Source of the DNA: Arbacia lixula
Lineage: Eukaryota; Echinodermata; Echinoidea; Arbacioida; Arbaciidae
Direction of reading: 5' to 3'
Assembly (NCBI GenBank): GCA_963669155.1
Contig: OZ022576.1
Coordinates: forward strand, 16,059,035-16,123,034
Length of the DNA stretch: 64,000 nucleotides
This document shows, piece by piece, positions 24,740-37,000 of this stretch. The notes under the pieces are model-generated. The model had not been told where the DNA came from. It saw only the letters and a list, made by a program, of their open reading frames with translations, and searched no databases. A program made the position numbers and the translations under genes. Positions within the stretch are counted from its first letter, which is position 1. Every line of letters starts with the position of its first letter.

Positions 24740-24880
24740 TTTTGGACAAATTTGGACCTAAAAATGTGTGTACATCAAATAATCAATTCAGAACACAACA
24801 ATAACCATTGTGTGCCACACCTGTAGCAACTTCCATCACAGTGTCATTAATAATACATGATGGTTTGGGCAGAAATAGTA

Positions 24881-24937
24881 GTAGTAGTAGTAGTAGTAGC
24901 AGTAGTAGTAGCAGTAGGAGGAGGAGGAGGAGTAGTC
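24881..24937. repeat. (AGT)n / (AGG)n trinucleotide repeat
   Basis: AGTAGTAGT passes into AGGAGGAGG. The serine- and arginine-rich frame across it is low complexity. Confidence 0.85.
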
Positions 24938-26787
24938 ATAGAAGTAATAGTAAAAGTAGCAATATAGAGAAGGGGACGCTACGTCATACTGTTAACCACG
25001 AAACTCTTCAAGATGGGTGTCACCTGTCATAACTCACATCTTTCTGTCCACCAACAGGTAGTAATATATAATATTAACAAACCTCTATGTGATGACCCAA
25101 ACAATTGTTATGTGGAAAATACAAGCGGACTGTAGTAACTCTGATGTGTTTCGTTTTATGAATGAATACTGTTAAATTTTAGGAGGAAAGGTGATACTTT
25201 TCCCGCGCGTAATTTTCTTCAGTTTCAACTGTTAGCACACGTGGTTTGGCATAGAGTTAAATTGGGAAATAGCAAAGAAAAGTCGGCAAGTTGCCCATTC
25301 ACGTTGTTATAGTAAAATACAGAAGGCGCCCACGCTTTCGATTCTAGTTTTTTTGTTTGTTGTGACTCGTGACTCATAATACTTCCTATTTCGTAAATTA
25401 ATATATGTATGCGTATTTATTATGATATATTTGTTTAAAAAGATTATAAAAACAGCAATCCACATGCAATGTGATTATACGAAGAGTGGAATGTTTTCCA
25501 TTGAAAGGATGGAGGGAGAGGATTCTTCATTTATATGAACAAATTATTGTTTTGCAATAATGTTTATTTCACACCTTTTCCGTGATAATGTTATGTACCA
25601 GGAATGGTAAGATCTAATTCATATACAAATACATGGAATGGCATTTTGCAGTAAGCAAAGATGGGATCCCTTAGGTCCATGATTGTCAAATGAGTATAAG
25701 AGCCACATATCATATTTTGTATTGAAGTGTAAAACCCACGATTCAAAACTTTTGTAATCATTCTTGTGTATCAATATTTTAACATGACATTTATGTTTAC
25801 TGCAAAATCCATTGTCATGAAAATCATAAAGTCATAGCGGAATACAACAATGAATATATAAGTACAGTTCCAACTCAAAGTCATTAAGTATAACAAAAAA
25901 ACAAAGAAGTACATGTATAATAATCCAATAAAGCTGATTACAATCAGTTTTCCGGTACTTACCATTGCGTCTTTCTGTGGTTGGTCCGCATTTACATGAT
26001 CGTTTCAGCTTCCCCCACGGCCGTGTACTGAATTTCACCGCCGAGTTCACAAAATTACACGCGGGAAACCTATCAGTGTAATAGTGTTGAATAAACCAAA
26101 GCTGCAGCAAACTTACGAAAAGTCGGGTAGTTCCAGATCCAACGCGAACAATCACTTAAAGAAGAGGAATCCACATTCTGAAAACAACTTGATGAACGGA
26201 TCCCCCCGGTATAAAGTGTGGGTCCAAGAAAATTGTGCAGGCCATCGTGTATGGTGCATACCACTGCACTGCGAAAGATCCTGGAGCAGAGGAGTATTCT
26301 ATACATGCATGTATTTTTAACAAGTGCACATGTGGGCTATATTCATGATATCTCCCGGCGAACCGGAGCCCATTTAAGATACATAAAGATGCTGGTACCG
26401 CGTCATGAACTATTGCGTTTAGCAGTGAAGTTGATAATATTAGCATTATCATATACTGGTGGTTTCCATACCAGATGTACAGCCCACACGTTCCAAGTCG
26501 GCGTATATAGGTGCCTTTATGTTGGGATTATGTTTGTTTTTTTGTATCTAAAGATAAGAAATAAGATAAAAAGAACATCAATATTATTGTGATTATCCAG
26601 AAGCGTATGAAATTCTTTTGCAGGTTGATACAAGAACAGAAAGGGTCATAAGTTTAAAAAGTCATTACTCAACTGGTATATTGTTTAATGGGTAGATGTT
26701 TGTTGCCATAGAACTTAAAATTGATTGAATCATAACCAATTAGAGAACACCATCAGTATAGTCGGACAAGATCATAACATTGATCAT
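24938..26787. other. Non-coding interval
   Basis: No gene is supported. A minus-strand frame ending at GCAATG before GTAAGTACC (near 25965) has a good donor, but I recognise no product and cannot find partner exons. Confidence 0.35.
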
Positions 26788-26891
26788 TTTGGGGGGGGGG
26801 GGGGCAATTTCAGTCAAGCGGCGATGATATCAATTATAGCACAGCTTGTGGTGAGGTGAGTTGAGAGACAAAGGGATAATCAAAGAAAGAT

Positions 26892-26925
<34 letters not shown>
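26788..26925. repeat. G-run plus GA microsatellite
   Basis: A run of about 15 G near 26790-26805 is followed by a GAGA run at about 26895-26922. Confidence 0.8.
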
Positions 26926-26928
<3 letters not shown>

Positions 26929-29580
26929 AGGGGTAAAGAGATAGAAGAAGGGGCAGGGTATGTGGTTTTGGTAAGGGAACCAACATTAATTAGTATGTAC
27001 AGTAGATTAATTAATTGAGGTGACCATATTTTGTTCACCGGGATAAATAGCCTCAGAAGATATAAAACAAATAGGCCAAAGAGTAGTCTAAAGTTCCATT
27101 GAGATATATGCATTCACTTGGACACTTTTACTGCCGAGTATGGCATCTCGGTTACTATGGTTATAGCATAAGCCTATGCGTTTAGGCCTTATCATGACTT
27201 TAAATAATGAATGTATCTAACTTACGATTTCCCCACACTTACATTAACTGTTAAGCATATCTATTGTTGACCATATTGTTACTAAACAAAGTTAACGTGA
27301 CATTCCCTCTACACCTGCCGTCTCTCTTCTTACATTTCAAATGCATGCTTATCTACCGCTGATCATTTTATTTTCCAACAAATCGTTCACAGTAATAGTG
27401 TGACCCTATAAGTACATGATATGTCCTCTAAACCTGCAAGTCATCATTTAGAAGGCAGTATTACTTCGGCAATATGCAGTGAAATATGATGAGCCAAAAT
27501 AAATCGGGCATTTGAATAAATATCACGACATAACATCATGATAACCGTCGCAAATCTGGTATTCACATCGTTGAGAGTGAGCGAGCCTATACCGCTCACT
27601 TTCTCAAGAATGAACACTGAAAGGAAAGCGGAAATCGAAAGAAATACAATCTTAAACTGACCGCCGGCTGTAACGCGCAAGGAATTAATCTTTTGACTGA
27701 TGTAGATACTTCTCCCGTCTGCTTGGGGAAGTTACCACCCGCAGGTTTGTGAAGGTGAATGTACAACAGTGAAATCGAACCCTAGCTATCACATTCTGTG
27801 GTCAGTATGAAATCACAAAGCGCCGACAGAAATGAGAGGTCGCCAAGAAGAAACCGTATTACTACCAAGCCAGGAGAAGTGCATTGACTTATTACATCAC
27901 CGAGTTACTATATATCTTGAATGATCTTTCCGGTAGTTTACCTATAATATCAGGTCTACCGATTTGTTATAACTTATAAATCTTGTACCATTTGTGATTG
28001 GAATCGGATCACTAGATTTGTTTTTGTGAAAAAATATCACTTCTCGTCGATTGATCTTTGTCCTCGGTTAATGAGATATATTTTTCAACAGAGTGAATAA
28101 CTTTTTGAAACCTAAATGAATTAATCAGATTTTTTTAGTAGATTGGAGAAAGGTGATATCCTCTCTTCTTTAAGAAGAATGAGGGGCATGGTAATATTTG
28201 CCACAGCCGCACCGTGTGATTTCCTCTACACTGGTGTGATTCATAAAGCACAAATACAAATACACACTTTCATTTCTTTGAGAAAGAATATGATTTATTA
28301 TCACACACTGAAGAGGTACAGGTTTGTAGTAGGATGAAAGAACACACAACACAAGAATTAAAATAAATTGTAATTTTACATTTACAAATACATACTTTCA
28401 ATACTCTTTGACAGGTGATATGTATTCTATTTTCTCACGTGTGATTGGTCAGATTTACTTGAGCTTTGGAGAACCAAATGCACAATATAAATAGCTTAAA
28501 TATTATTATGCAAATGAGCAGATTGTGGATGGATATGTTCTTGAAATTAATTCTCAGGAGTGTCTGGTCTACCTACAGCGATGTGAACAAATCGGTGGAC
28601 CGCTTTAAATACAAACCTTTAGTATGTGGTCCAATAATTGTTTGCAAAGCTGAAGGTATAGTGCTGTTAACTCCGAACATAATCCTAAATGTTACATTTA
28701 TTCCCTTCAGGATTCACACTGTTTCATTTCCTTAAAATGTTAACAAAATAACACATCATATAAAATAGAATACAAAGTTATACATTTCAAATGTAAAAAT
28801 CAATCCTCTAGTTCTAAGATCAATAACTTACGATTAATACAATGACAAAAAAGGAACACTCTTGTATATTATATTCTCTATTCAATGTACAAAAATATAC
28901 ACAATCATTCAGCGAAACATTTTCACATATAATGCCCTAGCCCGCTAGGCACAGCACAAGACACATTTGGATGGATACAGAGGGGAAAATAGACAAATAC
29001 TTTACAAGCAGTATGAAACCTTGCTGTGAATACAACTTTGGTCTAGTAGGAATTGATAGAAAAATACAATTGCTAAGGCATGTATTGAATCACATTAAAA
29101 TCTTTACTATTTCACATAAATTGAAAAATCACTGCTAACACTTGAGAAAACATATAATGCCCCCATCACTTGCAACCAAGGCATACAAAAGTTGGGACAA
29201 CCATACACTATATTTTATAGAATGGCCCATATCAATGTGATTCATCTGAAAAGCTTTTTTAATGGGGTGAAGCAAACTTCCTAAAAGTTCACCTTTTTTT
29301 ATGATAGCTCATAATGGTATCCCAACACATTGATAAACCTATTCTCTATACTGTATTCCAGAATCATATAGAATTGGGCACCGATTCAGTCACAATATGC
29401 AGTGCAGATATCAAGACAGATTTACCACAAATAACAATTCCTCAGCTTTTTGTGTGAATATACAACAGCATACAGACCACATTAAAAGTCAGACAATTTG
29501 GGGAAGTCATCAAGGATGCATCCAAGAAATGTTGGAGTGAAGAAAGGTAGAAAGAAAGAATGAGCAAAGAGAGACAGAAG
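26926..29580. other. Non-coding interval
   Basis: AT-rich DNA without exon chains or known repeats. A minus-strand frame near 27444-27680 contains a hydrophobic stretch but no true ATG. Confidence 0.35.
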
Positions 29581-29582
29581 GT

Positions 29583-29602
29583 GTGTGTATGAGAGAGAGA
29601 GA

Positions 29603-29650
<48 letters not shown>
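29583..29650. repeat. (AG)n microsatellite
   Basis: Almost pure GA/AG over about 65 bp. Confidence 0.95.
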
Positions 29651-29652
<2 letters not shown>

Positions 29653-29865
29653 AAAACACTATTGCATAACATAATTATAGAAAATATATTAGTGTTTCAT
29701 TAGTCCTGTGTTACTGTAAATATGCTTTAAAATAATAATAAAGGGGAATGAATGAAACTACACAACAGTGTATAACTTCCTTCATAAAAAAAAGAGGTAA
29801 GAATGTTAGCAGCAGAAAAATCAATTTTCAATCATTTGAGTTGTTCAGATTATATATAGATTTCT

Positions 29866-29892
29866 ACACACACACTCACACACACACACAAG
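29866..29892. repeat. (CA)n microsatellite
   Basis: ACACACACTCACACACACACACA run, short and once interrupted. Confidence 0.85.
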
Positions 29893-31904
29893 TAGTAGAC
29901 ACATGGAAATCTACCAGTTATGAACTGTATGTAGTACTACATCAACACAAAAAATGAGGTATACCAGTGGTAATGTTCTTGCACAGTCATCTCACACAGA
30001 TTCTGAGACGATACGTAGTGTTTTGCGGTAAGTACACATACCGCATCGCACACGAATATTAAGTAAGTGCGCTCAATTATAGCATGAGTGTTGTAGTCGA
30101 GTCCTGAAGTTCTGAGGCCAGGACCATGAAGGTGTGTTCACACTCTACTGATTTGCTGCTGTCGCTTGCCAAAATGACACATTGTCTTGACGGTTCACAT
30201 GGTTCTCTCTGATGCCAAAGCAGTGGACAGTCTTGGCATTGACAGATTGCTAATATGTTTCCATTTTTTTGCTTAACCACGAGAGGAAGGACTAGTGTCA
30301 TACTCCAGGCAGCAAGCGGCAGGCGCAAGCTGCTCATGTGTGAATGAATATACGTTAATAAAGCGATACCATGCCAATTGTTCTACATTGTAACTCCATG
30401 TCGAGGGCGAGTCTGTTCAAATCAGCCTTAAATCTGGACTCCGCTTAACAGTGAACTGCAAGTGGAGTTCCTATTGAACAAAATCAAGGTATGCCTTGCA
30501 TATTATCCACCAATGCATGCAACTGCTGACTGTACAACTGTGATACACCCGTGTCTGTTTGGATAACAAAAAGTTGTCAGAAAACCAAAAGGCACAAATA
30601 TACAACAAAATAGTTTGGACTATCTTAACAGGTGGTATATTCAGTTATCATTGCCTAATGAACTTCTGATTAGGAACAGAAGACAATTTCTGCCATTGAA
30701 AGCTGCTCGTAACAAATAAACAGCTTGTCTGGCCACTTGCCAGACCTAGCAACAACTCTTCACATGCAAATCAAAATCAGACCCCCAAATATAAAGCATC
30801 GGAGCATTTATCTGAGCTTCCAGATAAGACAATGTGAAATTGAAACTATATTTGTTTAAGTACATTTACTATCCAATCATCAAATTAATTCCTTTATTAC
30901 TACTCTACATAAATTAGGCCCCATTTTGGGAATCTTCAAAGCTAGCATGACCACAGACATACAAATCATGAATATCATATATCCTTACTTACAATGTGTG
31001 TAATTGTATATGTTAACAAGTAAAGAATCTAGTACTGGCATTTCATTTAGGTTAAAATTAACAATAGGGCAGAAAGTTACAAAAGAGTAAGAATGGAATA
31101 AACAATCTAAAATCCATATTTTGTAATAAAAATATAATTAATTTATAAATTCAGCAGCTCATCAGTACTATGTGACAATCATGAACAAAATATCTGTATG
31201 TACTACTATGGGAATAAGATCTATAAAGGATGGAATGAATGAACTATTAACATCCATTTTCATAATACAAATGATTTAGTGATACATTCAGCAGCAGATT
31301 TGTATGACCTGATGACCATGAAAGAAATCTATGAATTTACTACTCTTTGGTATATTTAGACATGCGTATCAACAAATATTATGATTGTTTATGATACAAA
31401 TAAAAATAGTGACAATAATGCACTAACAGACCCAAGACAAACAAGTTGGCTAAATAATGCTGAGTTATATTTTTTCCTAAACTATATTAGAAATCACTTA
31501 GTAATTTCTATCGATCAATTGGTTCAAGGCCACATGTCAAATTGGTAAGAACACATTTCTTGGTCCAATATTCATGGAACACACAATATGAAAGCCCACA
31601 GAGTCTGCACATGGTTTAAACAAAATGTGCAATGAAAATGCTCACAATTCAACTGGCCTTCCCTTTATCTATTAGGTACAAAGCAACAATGTAGGCTAAA
31701 TAATTTGCCTTGAGATGTATAGTACCACTGAATGCAAACTTGCATTTCTTTTTGCAGATAAATCTTTGTATGGACATTATCATGGTATGACTGCAAGTAA
31801 ATACAGAGTATTAATTTCATGTTAGAAACTGTATGGGCAAGCGTGATAAAAAGAGGGTCACGTATTGACACATTTGCAACACAAACATAAGTTAATTCAA
31901 ACGG
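29893..31904. other. Non-coding AT-rich interval
   Basis: No gene, RNA gene or clear repeat is seen. It could be distal 3' UTR of the kinase gene, but no poly(A) site can be assigned. A minus-strand frame with a real ATG at 30077-30337 (86 residues, CQCQDCPLLW, SVECEHTFMVLASE) is more like repeat-derived sequence than a gene. Confidence 0.35.
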
Positions 31905-32183
31905 TAATTGTTAGCAATCATCTTGCCAATGGTCTTAAATTCATGTATTGTCCATTTTAGATGCTTGCTGAAATTTTTTTGCCCTCACATGATCCATATT
32001 TGGAGTAATTAATGATTAATGATTAAATCTACAAAATGTTCCGGCCGAACATTTTGAGGATTTGTGATTTAATCACTCATTACTCAAAATGTAGATCATT
32101 CGAGAGCAAATAAATTTCAGCAAGCTTCTAAAGTGGACAATACATGAATTTAAGACCATTGGTGAGAAGATTGCTAACAATTA
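31905..32183. mobile_element. Near-perfect 279-bp palindrome
   Basis: The arms 31905-32044 and 32045-32183 are mirror images around ATGTTCCGGCCGAACAT. The outer ends are TAATTGTTAGCAATC and GATTGCTAACAATTA, and the arms match almost continuously through GCCAATGGTCTTAAATTCATG. There is no spacer and no coding frame. A foldback transposon or a palindromic MITE is likely. Confidence 0.85.
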
Positions 32184-32678
32184 CATTTTGAAGGCTTTTT
32201 TGCCTTCCCAGTACAGTATATGCCCTTTAAGCTTTTACTTGAAAGTGTATCTATGCTGGTGTGCTTGTATGAATATGAACTCCATCATCCGGTCACAAGT
32301 CAAGGCATATGACCTGTGACCTTTGCCCCTGACCAAGTGACCCCAAAATGTGTATCAGTACATGTTCTGCTTCCAATTTGAATCATATTTGAGCCAGGTT
32401 TGGTTGAAATTGCTTAATCCTCTCAGAACCATAGGTGCATGAAATGTGTAACATATCAATTCAATGTTACCTGCTTCGTTTAGAGAGAGTTTACTAGCAC
32501 ACAATGCCACTTTCAATTTGTAACCGTGGCATTAAAACAAGGCATTAGCAATATTGTGTCTCGCCCACTTGCGAAAATAACCAGAAATATCGCGATCTCC
32601 GTTGCTATGCAAAAGAATTGTATAATGCTCACACATGCTCACACAATTCTGTGCACAAGTTAGGAAGCCTTCACCAAG

Positions 32679-33990
32679 AGTCTTGCAAGTAAACTTTAAT
32701 GTATGACCTCAAATGACCTTTGACCTTATCCTGTGACCTCTTACAGCACAATAACATGCAGGTGCCCCCAGTGCATCCATCATCCAAGTTTGATTGCCAT
32801 TGTAGCAACATGTGATGAGTTATGTGTGATAAGAGAGTCTTGCAAGTAAACTTTAACGTATGACCTCAAATGACCTTTGACCTTATCCTGTGACCTCCAA
32901 CAGTACCATAACATGAAGGTACCCCCAGTGCATCTATGACCCAAGTTAGGTTGTAATCCAAGCAACCTATGTGAAGTTATTTGTCAAAAGAGAGTCTTGC
33001 AGGTAAACTTTAACGTATGACCTCAAATGACCTTTGACCTTATCCTGTGACCTCCAACAGCACCATAACATGAAGGCACCCCCAGTGCATCTATGACCCA
33101 AGTTAGGTTGTAATCCAAGCAACCTATGTGAAGTTATTTGTCAAAAGAGAGTCTTGCAGGTAAACTTTAACGTATGACCTCAAATGACCTTTGACCTTAT
33201 CCTGTGACCTCCAACGGCACCATAACATGAAGGTACCCCCAGTGCATCTATGACCCAAGTTAGGTTGTAATCCAAGCAACCCATGTGAAGTTATTTGTCA
33301 AAAGAGAGTCTTGCAGGTAAACTTTAACGTATGACCTCAAATGACCTTTGACCTTATCCTGTGACCTCCAACGGTACCATAACATGAAGGTACCCCCAGT
33401 GCATCTATGACCCAAGTTAGGTTGTAATCCAAGCAACCCATGTGAAGTTATTTGTCAAAAGAGAGTCTTGCAGGTAAACTTTAACGTATGACCTCAAATG
33501 ACCTTTGACCTTATCCTGTGACCTCCAACGGTACCATAACATGAAGGTACCCCCAGTGCATCTATGACCCTAGTTAGGTTGTAATCCAAGCAACCCATGT
33601 GAAGTTATTGTCAAAAGAGAGTCTTACAGGTAAACTTTAACGTATGACCTCAAATGACCTTTGACCTTATCCTGTGACCTCCAACGGTACCATAACATGA
33701 AGGTACCCCCAGTGCATCTATGACCCAAGTTAGGTTGTAATCCAAGCAACCTATGTGAAGTTATTTGTCAAAAGAGAGTCTTGCAGGTAAACTTTAACAT
33801 AGAAAAAGAGAGTCTTGCACATACTCTTTAATATATGACCTCAAATGACCTTTGACATCATCACATGACCTCTGACAACACCATAACATGAAGATACCCC
33901 TAGTGCTTCTATCAACCAAGTGTGGCTGCCATTGCTGTAACAGTTGCCAAGTTATGGATCATAAGAGAGTCTTGCAGGTAAACTTTAACA
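32679..33990. repeat. 157-bp satellite array, about eight to nine units
   Basis: The unit start GTCTTGCA recurs at 32679, 32837, 32994, 33151, 33308, 33465, 33621 and 33778, with decayed units near 33817 and 33968. Central units are almost identical; edge units diverge. Each central unit carries TGACCTCAAATGACCT and TGACCTTTGACCT, then TGTGACCTCC. The array ends in GACGGACGACGGACGG and the GTCTCGCC...GGCGAGAC box at 34041-34072. Confidence 0.95.
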
Positions 33991-34040
33991 TTTGTGACGG
34001 ACGACGGACGACGGACGGACGCCATTTGGATCCCTTAGTC

Positions 34041-34072
34041 TCGCCTTCACCTCCGGTGGGCGAGACAAAAAA
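34041..34072. repeat. GTCTCGCC...GGCGAGAC inverted box closing the satellite
   Basis: A short inverted repeat (GTCTCGCC, CACCTCCGGTG, GGCGAGAC) sits 14 bp from the kinase stop codon on the 3' side. The same boxes bound the element at 3930-4470. Confidence 0.55.
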
Positions 34073-34085
34073 GGTGGACCTTACA

Positions 34086-37000
34086 TCAACTCAGAGTGCA
34101 GATCTTACTCTGCGTGGATGAGGTGCGGCCTCGCGGGGTTATGCTGGAGGTGGCCCGCTTCTCCCGTGCGCTGAGTCGTAGCTGCTCGGACTGCAGGTTC
34201 AGCAGCTGGTCCTGTAGATTCAGCATGAGCTTGTTGTTGTCAGCCATCTTGTGGCTCTGGTCCACCAGCTCGCCTCGTAGCAGATCAATCTCCTTCTTCA
34301 GTGCCTGCTCCCTCTCCTGCAGAATGAGACAAGATAAAACATTTCAGATGTTTCCTTCTTATTACAAACCAACTTATAACCCCAAACAATGTTTAATAAT
34401 ATCATTTGGAGAAAGATTTAGGGTTAATTTCCTGCATAGCACTACTCATAGTACCTGCCCAAATCAAGTCGAATATGTAATTAGCATGCACGTTCGTATG
34501 CCACATTTTTGCACAATTCCATCTCCTTTTTTATTTTGATTTCTTATCATATCTCTACAAAAGTTTAAAAAGTTGTGTGTAATCAAATGGAAACATTTAT
34601 TTAACTTTTCTATGTTTTCTTTTCCTCATATGTTGTCCTTCCTCACCCAATAATGGTAAATGATCATAAAAGAATAAAACTGCACAGGGTTACCAAAATA
34701 TTCATTTTACATATTATGTTTGTTTACTTCTTCTTGTGTCAGAACTGATATTGTTCTGTGTACACTTATTTGACACTCTGCTCAAGTCATATGTTCTCCT
34801 TGCTTCAACAAGACATGGTCCCGTTAGTCACCTGATGACAAGTGATAATATGTGATTTTAGTGTTGGTGATTATGATCATTAAAGCCTTCTAACTTTCAA
34901 ACTTCTTGTCTGATTTTCCTCTTTTCTTCAACATCAGCTCCCCAAATTTGTCTGCTTTCCCTTCACTACATTAAAGTTTTTTTTTTTTTTCACAGTTGAT
35001 ACCCACAAATCCCATAAAGCTCCATGTCTAGAACAGCATGGGTCAAGTGGTCAATGAAAACAAGTGTAGTTAAAGAAAAGAGAGTGTTTCAATTGAGCAA
35101 ACAAACCTGAGCAGCCTGCTTGGCGTTCTCCTCAATCTCCTCCATCTGCTTCTTCTTCTCCTCCTCCAGCCGCTTCAGCTGCTCCTCGGTGCGCTCCTTC
35201 TCCTCCTGGAGCTTCTCCAGCTCCTGCTGGAGCTTCAGCTCCTTGCCTCCCTCCCCGGGCTTCTTGGGGTTGTCCTTCAGGAGCCCCTCGATTGTCCAGG
35301 AGCTGGGCAGCAGGAGCAGAAATTAATCAAATTAAATGAATTTTAACTTTTTGCTAAAAAAGATAATGCCTCCGGCGGAGGCATAAAAAACCTTTCCATG
35401 ATTCACGACATAAACAAATTGCTCATGGAATTTAAAAAATTGACAAAAAAATGTTTGTATGGATTTTTGCACTTAAAGCATTTATGACAGCTGGAGAGCT
35501 TTGTGAGAGGATTATTGTGGCTTTCCTAAAGCAGGCCCTCTATAGTCCAAATGCTGTGCAGTTGCAAAAGGCATGTTGAGTTTCCCTGATGTCTTCAGAT
35601 TTTACATAGGGGTGGTATTCTTTTTTTTTGCATGAACTGTCAGAACTTTTACATGTTGATAGGTCACAAAAAAACAAACAATAAATAAATTACCAAATAG
35701 ACAAATTAGATAAATCATTCAATGAACATTCCTCTCAAAACAATTGATATCAACAACGTATCAACGTATACATATATGTTTTGTTAATGTATTTTATCGA
35801 AGTTACATGTAAATATTATTATCCTTTGTATACAGTCCCCCAGGGGAACAGTGCAAAGTCACTGATGCGTTTTTTCTATTTAAGTCTATCTGCGCCACAT
35901 GTGCAATTCTTCACAATATGCAAATCCCATATAGCCTAAGTTAATCTAGCATACAAAGCTTAAAAAAGACTGAATGAAGTAGAAAGGAAAAAAAACCAAG
36001 GAAACAACATTAACAAAAAAGAAAAAAAAATGTGTGTTGTTGTCCTGACCTTGATCTGGCTCTGCCCCTGGCCATGCGGAGGCGATTGAGTTGCTGCCTC
36101 TGGGCCCCAGGTCCAGTGGCCTTCTGCTGCTTGTAAGGACTCGCCTTGCTGGCATGCCTGCAAGAAGGTCACAGAATACAGTCAAACCACTAGACTTAGA
36201 TCACTGACAATAAAGTCAAGCTATAAAGGTGTAAAGACCCTTCAGCTTGAATCCCTTCTGAGCAGGTTCCATACCACATATAGGAGAAAGGCCTCGCATA
36301 ATGCACCACACAGCAATATCCAAATTTTGTTTGCAATCACGTCCACTTCTGGTCACATCAACTAGTACACTTGACCAGAGGTGGACATGACTGCAAACAC
36401 CATCCGAATGAGGCTGCTCGATGCATCACTGGACCATTAGTCTTTATATTTGGTATAGGAAATTGCACCTCTCATAAAGATCCCCTGTTCACAAAAGGCT
36501 TATCTTTCTGTGTCCTTTGGGGTGGTCTTTATAGACAGGTTTGACTGTCATCACAACAAACATAATAACATTTGATATTACGCAGCTACTATAGAAGACC
36601 AAAGTAATATCGTCATATCCCTTGTTTTTCAGGTTTCTGGTTATAAACAGTTTAAGGCTAGCTGGTCCAACAATGCCTCACTGGCTAGTGCTGGGCATTC
36701 TTAATGATAGTAAACCGCTATCTTCAATTTAGGTGTGATATTTTCTTTGTATTCGGCTCTTCCTTAACTGATCTTGTTTCTACATCAGGTATGTATAATC
36801 AATTCAATGTAAAGGCTTTCATTATTCCATGATTACATGATTCAACATGGCCATCTTGCAAAGAGAACCCCCTTCTGGGAACTGTCTCTTCACATAAACC
36901 ACACCAGTCAAATACGTTGAGTTGAATCTGTCAAGAGCAATAGGTGAATGTACTCACATAGCTGCTGTTGCTACGTATGCAAACTTCTTTCCAGGCTTCG

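Larger units (their letters stand above)
21484..24745 (-). mobile_element. 5'-truncated non-LTR retrotransposon, CR1/L2-like
   Basis: One element spans an ORF2-type endonuclease plus reverse transcriptase frame (22124-24739), its displaced C-terminus (21801-22127) and a 3' UTR. The 3' end shows short tandem AAATG/GAAAT-like units and no long poly(A), as in CR1/L2-group elements. No ORF1 is found above 24745, so the copy is 5'-truncated. The 3' UTR includes an impure CA run (about 21681-21704). Confidence 0.85.

Noticed and set aside
25832-26155. Possible exon with a strong GTAAGT donor and Cys pair (SCKCG)
   Set aside because: No recognised product and no partner exon on the strand. A single donor match is weak evidence.
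27444-27680. Minus-strand frame with a hydrophobic stretch, considered as the missing Shisa signal-peptide exon
   Set aside because: The first codon is TTG, there is no in-frame ATG nearby, and the distance to 15821 is about 12 kb with no supporting splice phase.
30077-30337. 86-residue minus-strand frame with a true ATG
   Set aside because: No domain, no flanking splice logic, and the sequence looks like a worn repeat. Kept only as a note in the interval entry.
32679-33990. CRISPR-like regular repeats
   Set aside because: Units are 157 bp and continuous with no unique spacers, in a eukaryotic intron-rich locus. It is a satellite.
34096-34539. 147-residue plus-strand frame
   Set aside because: Antisense shadow of the last kinase exon, whose coiled-coil frame on the minus strand is consistent with family and splicing.
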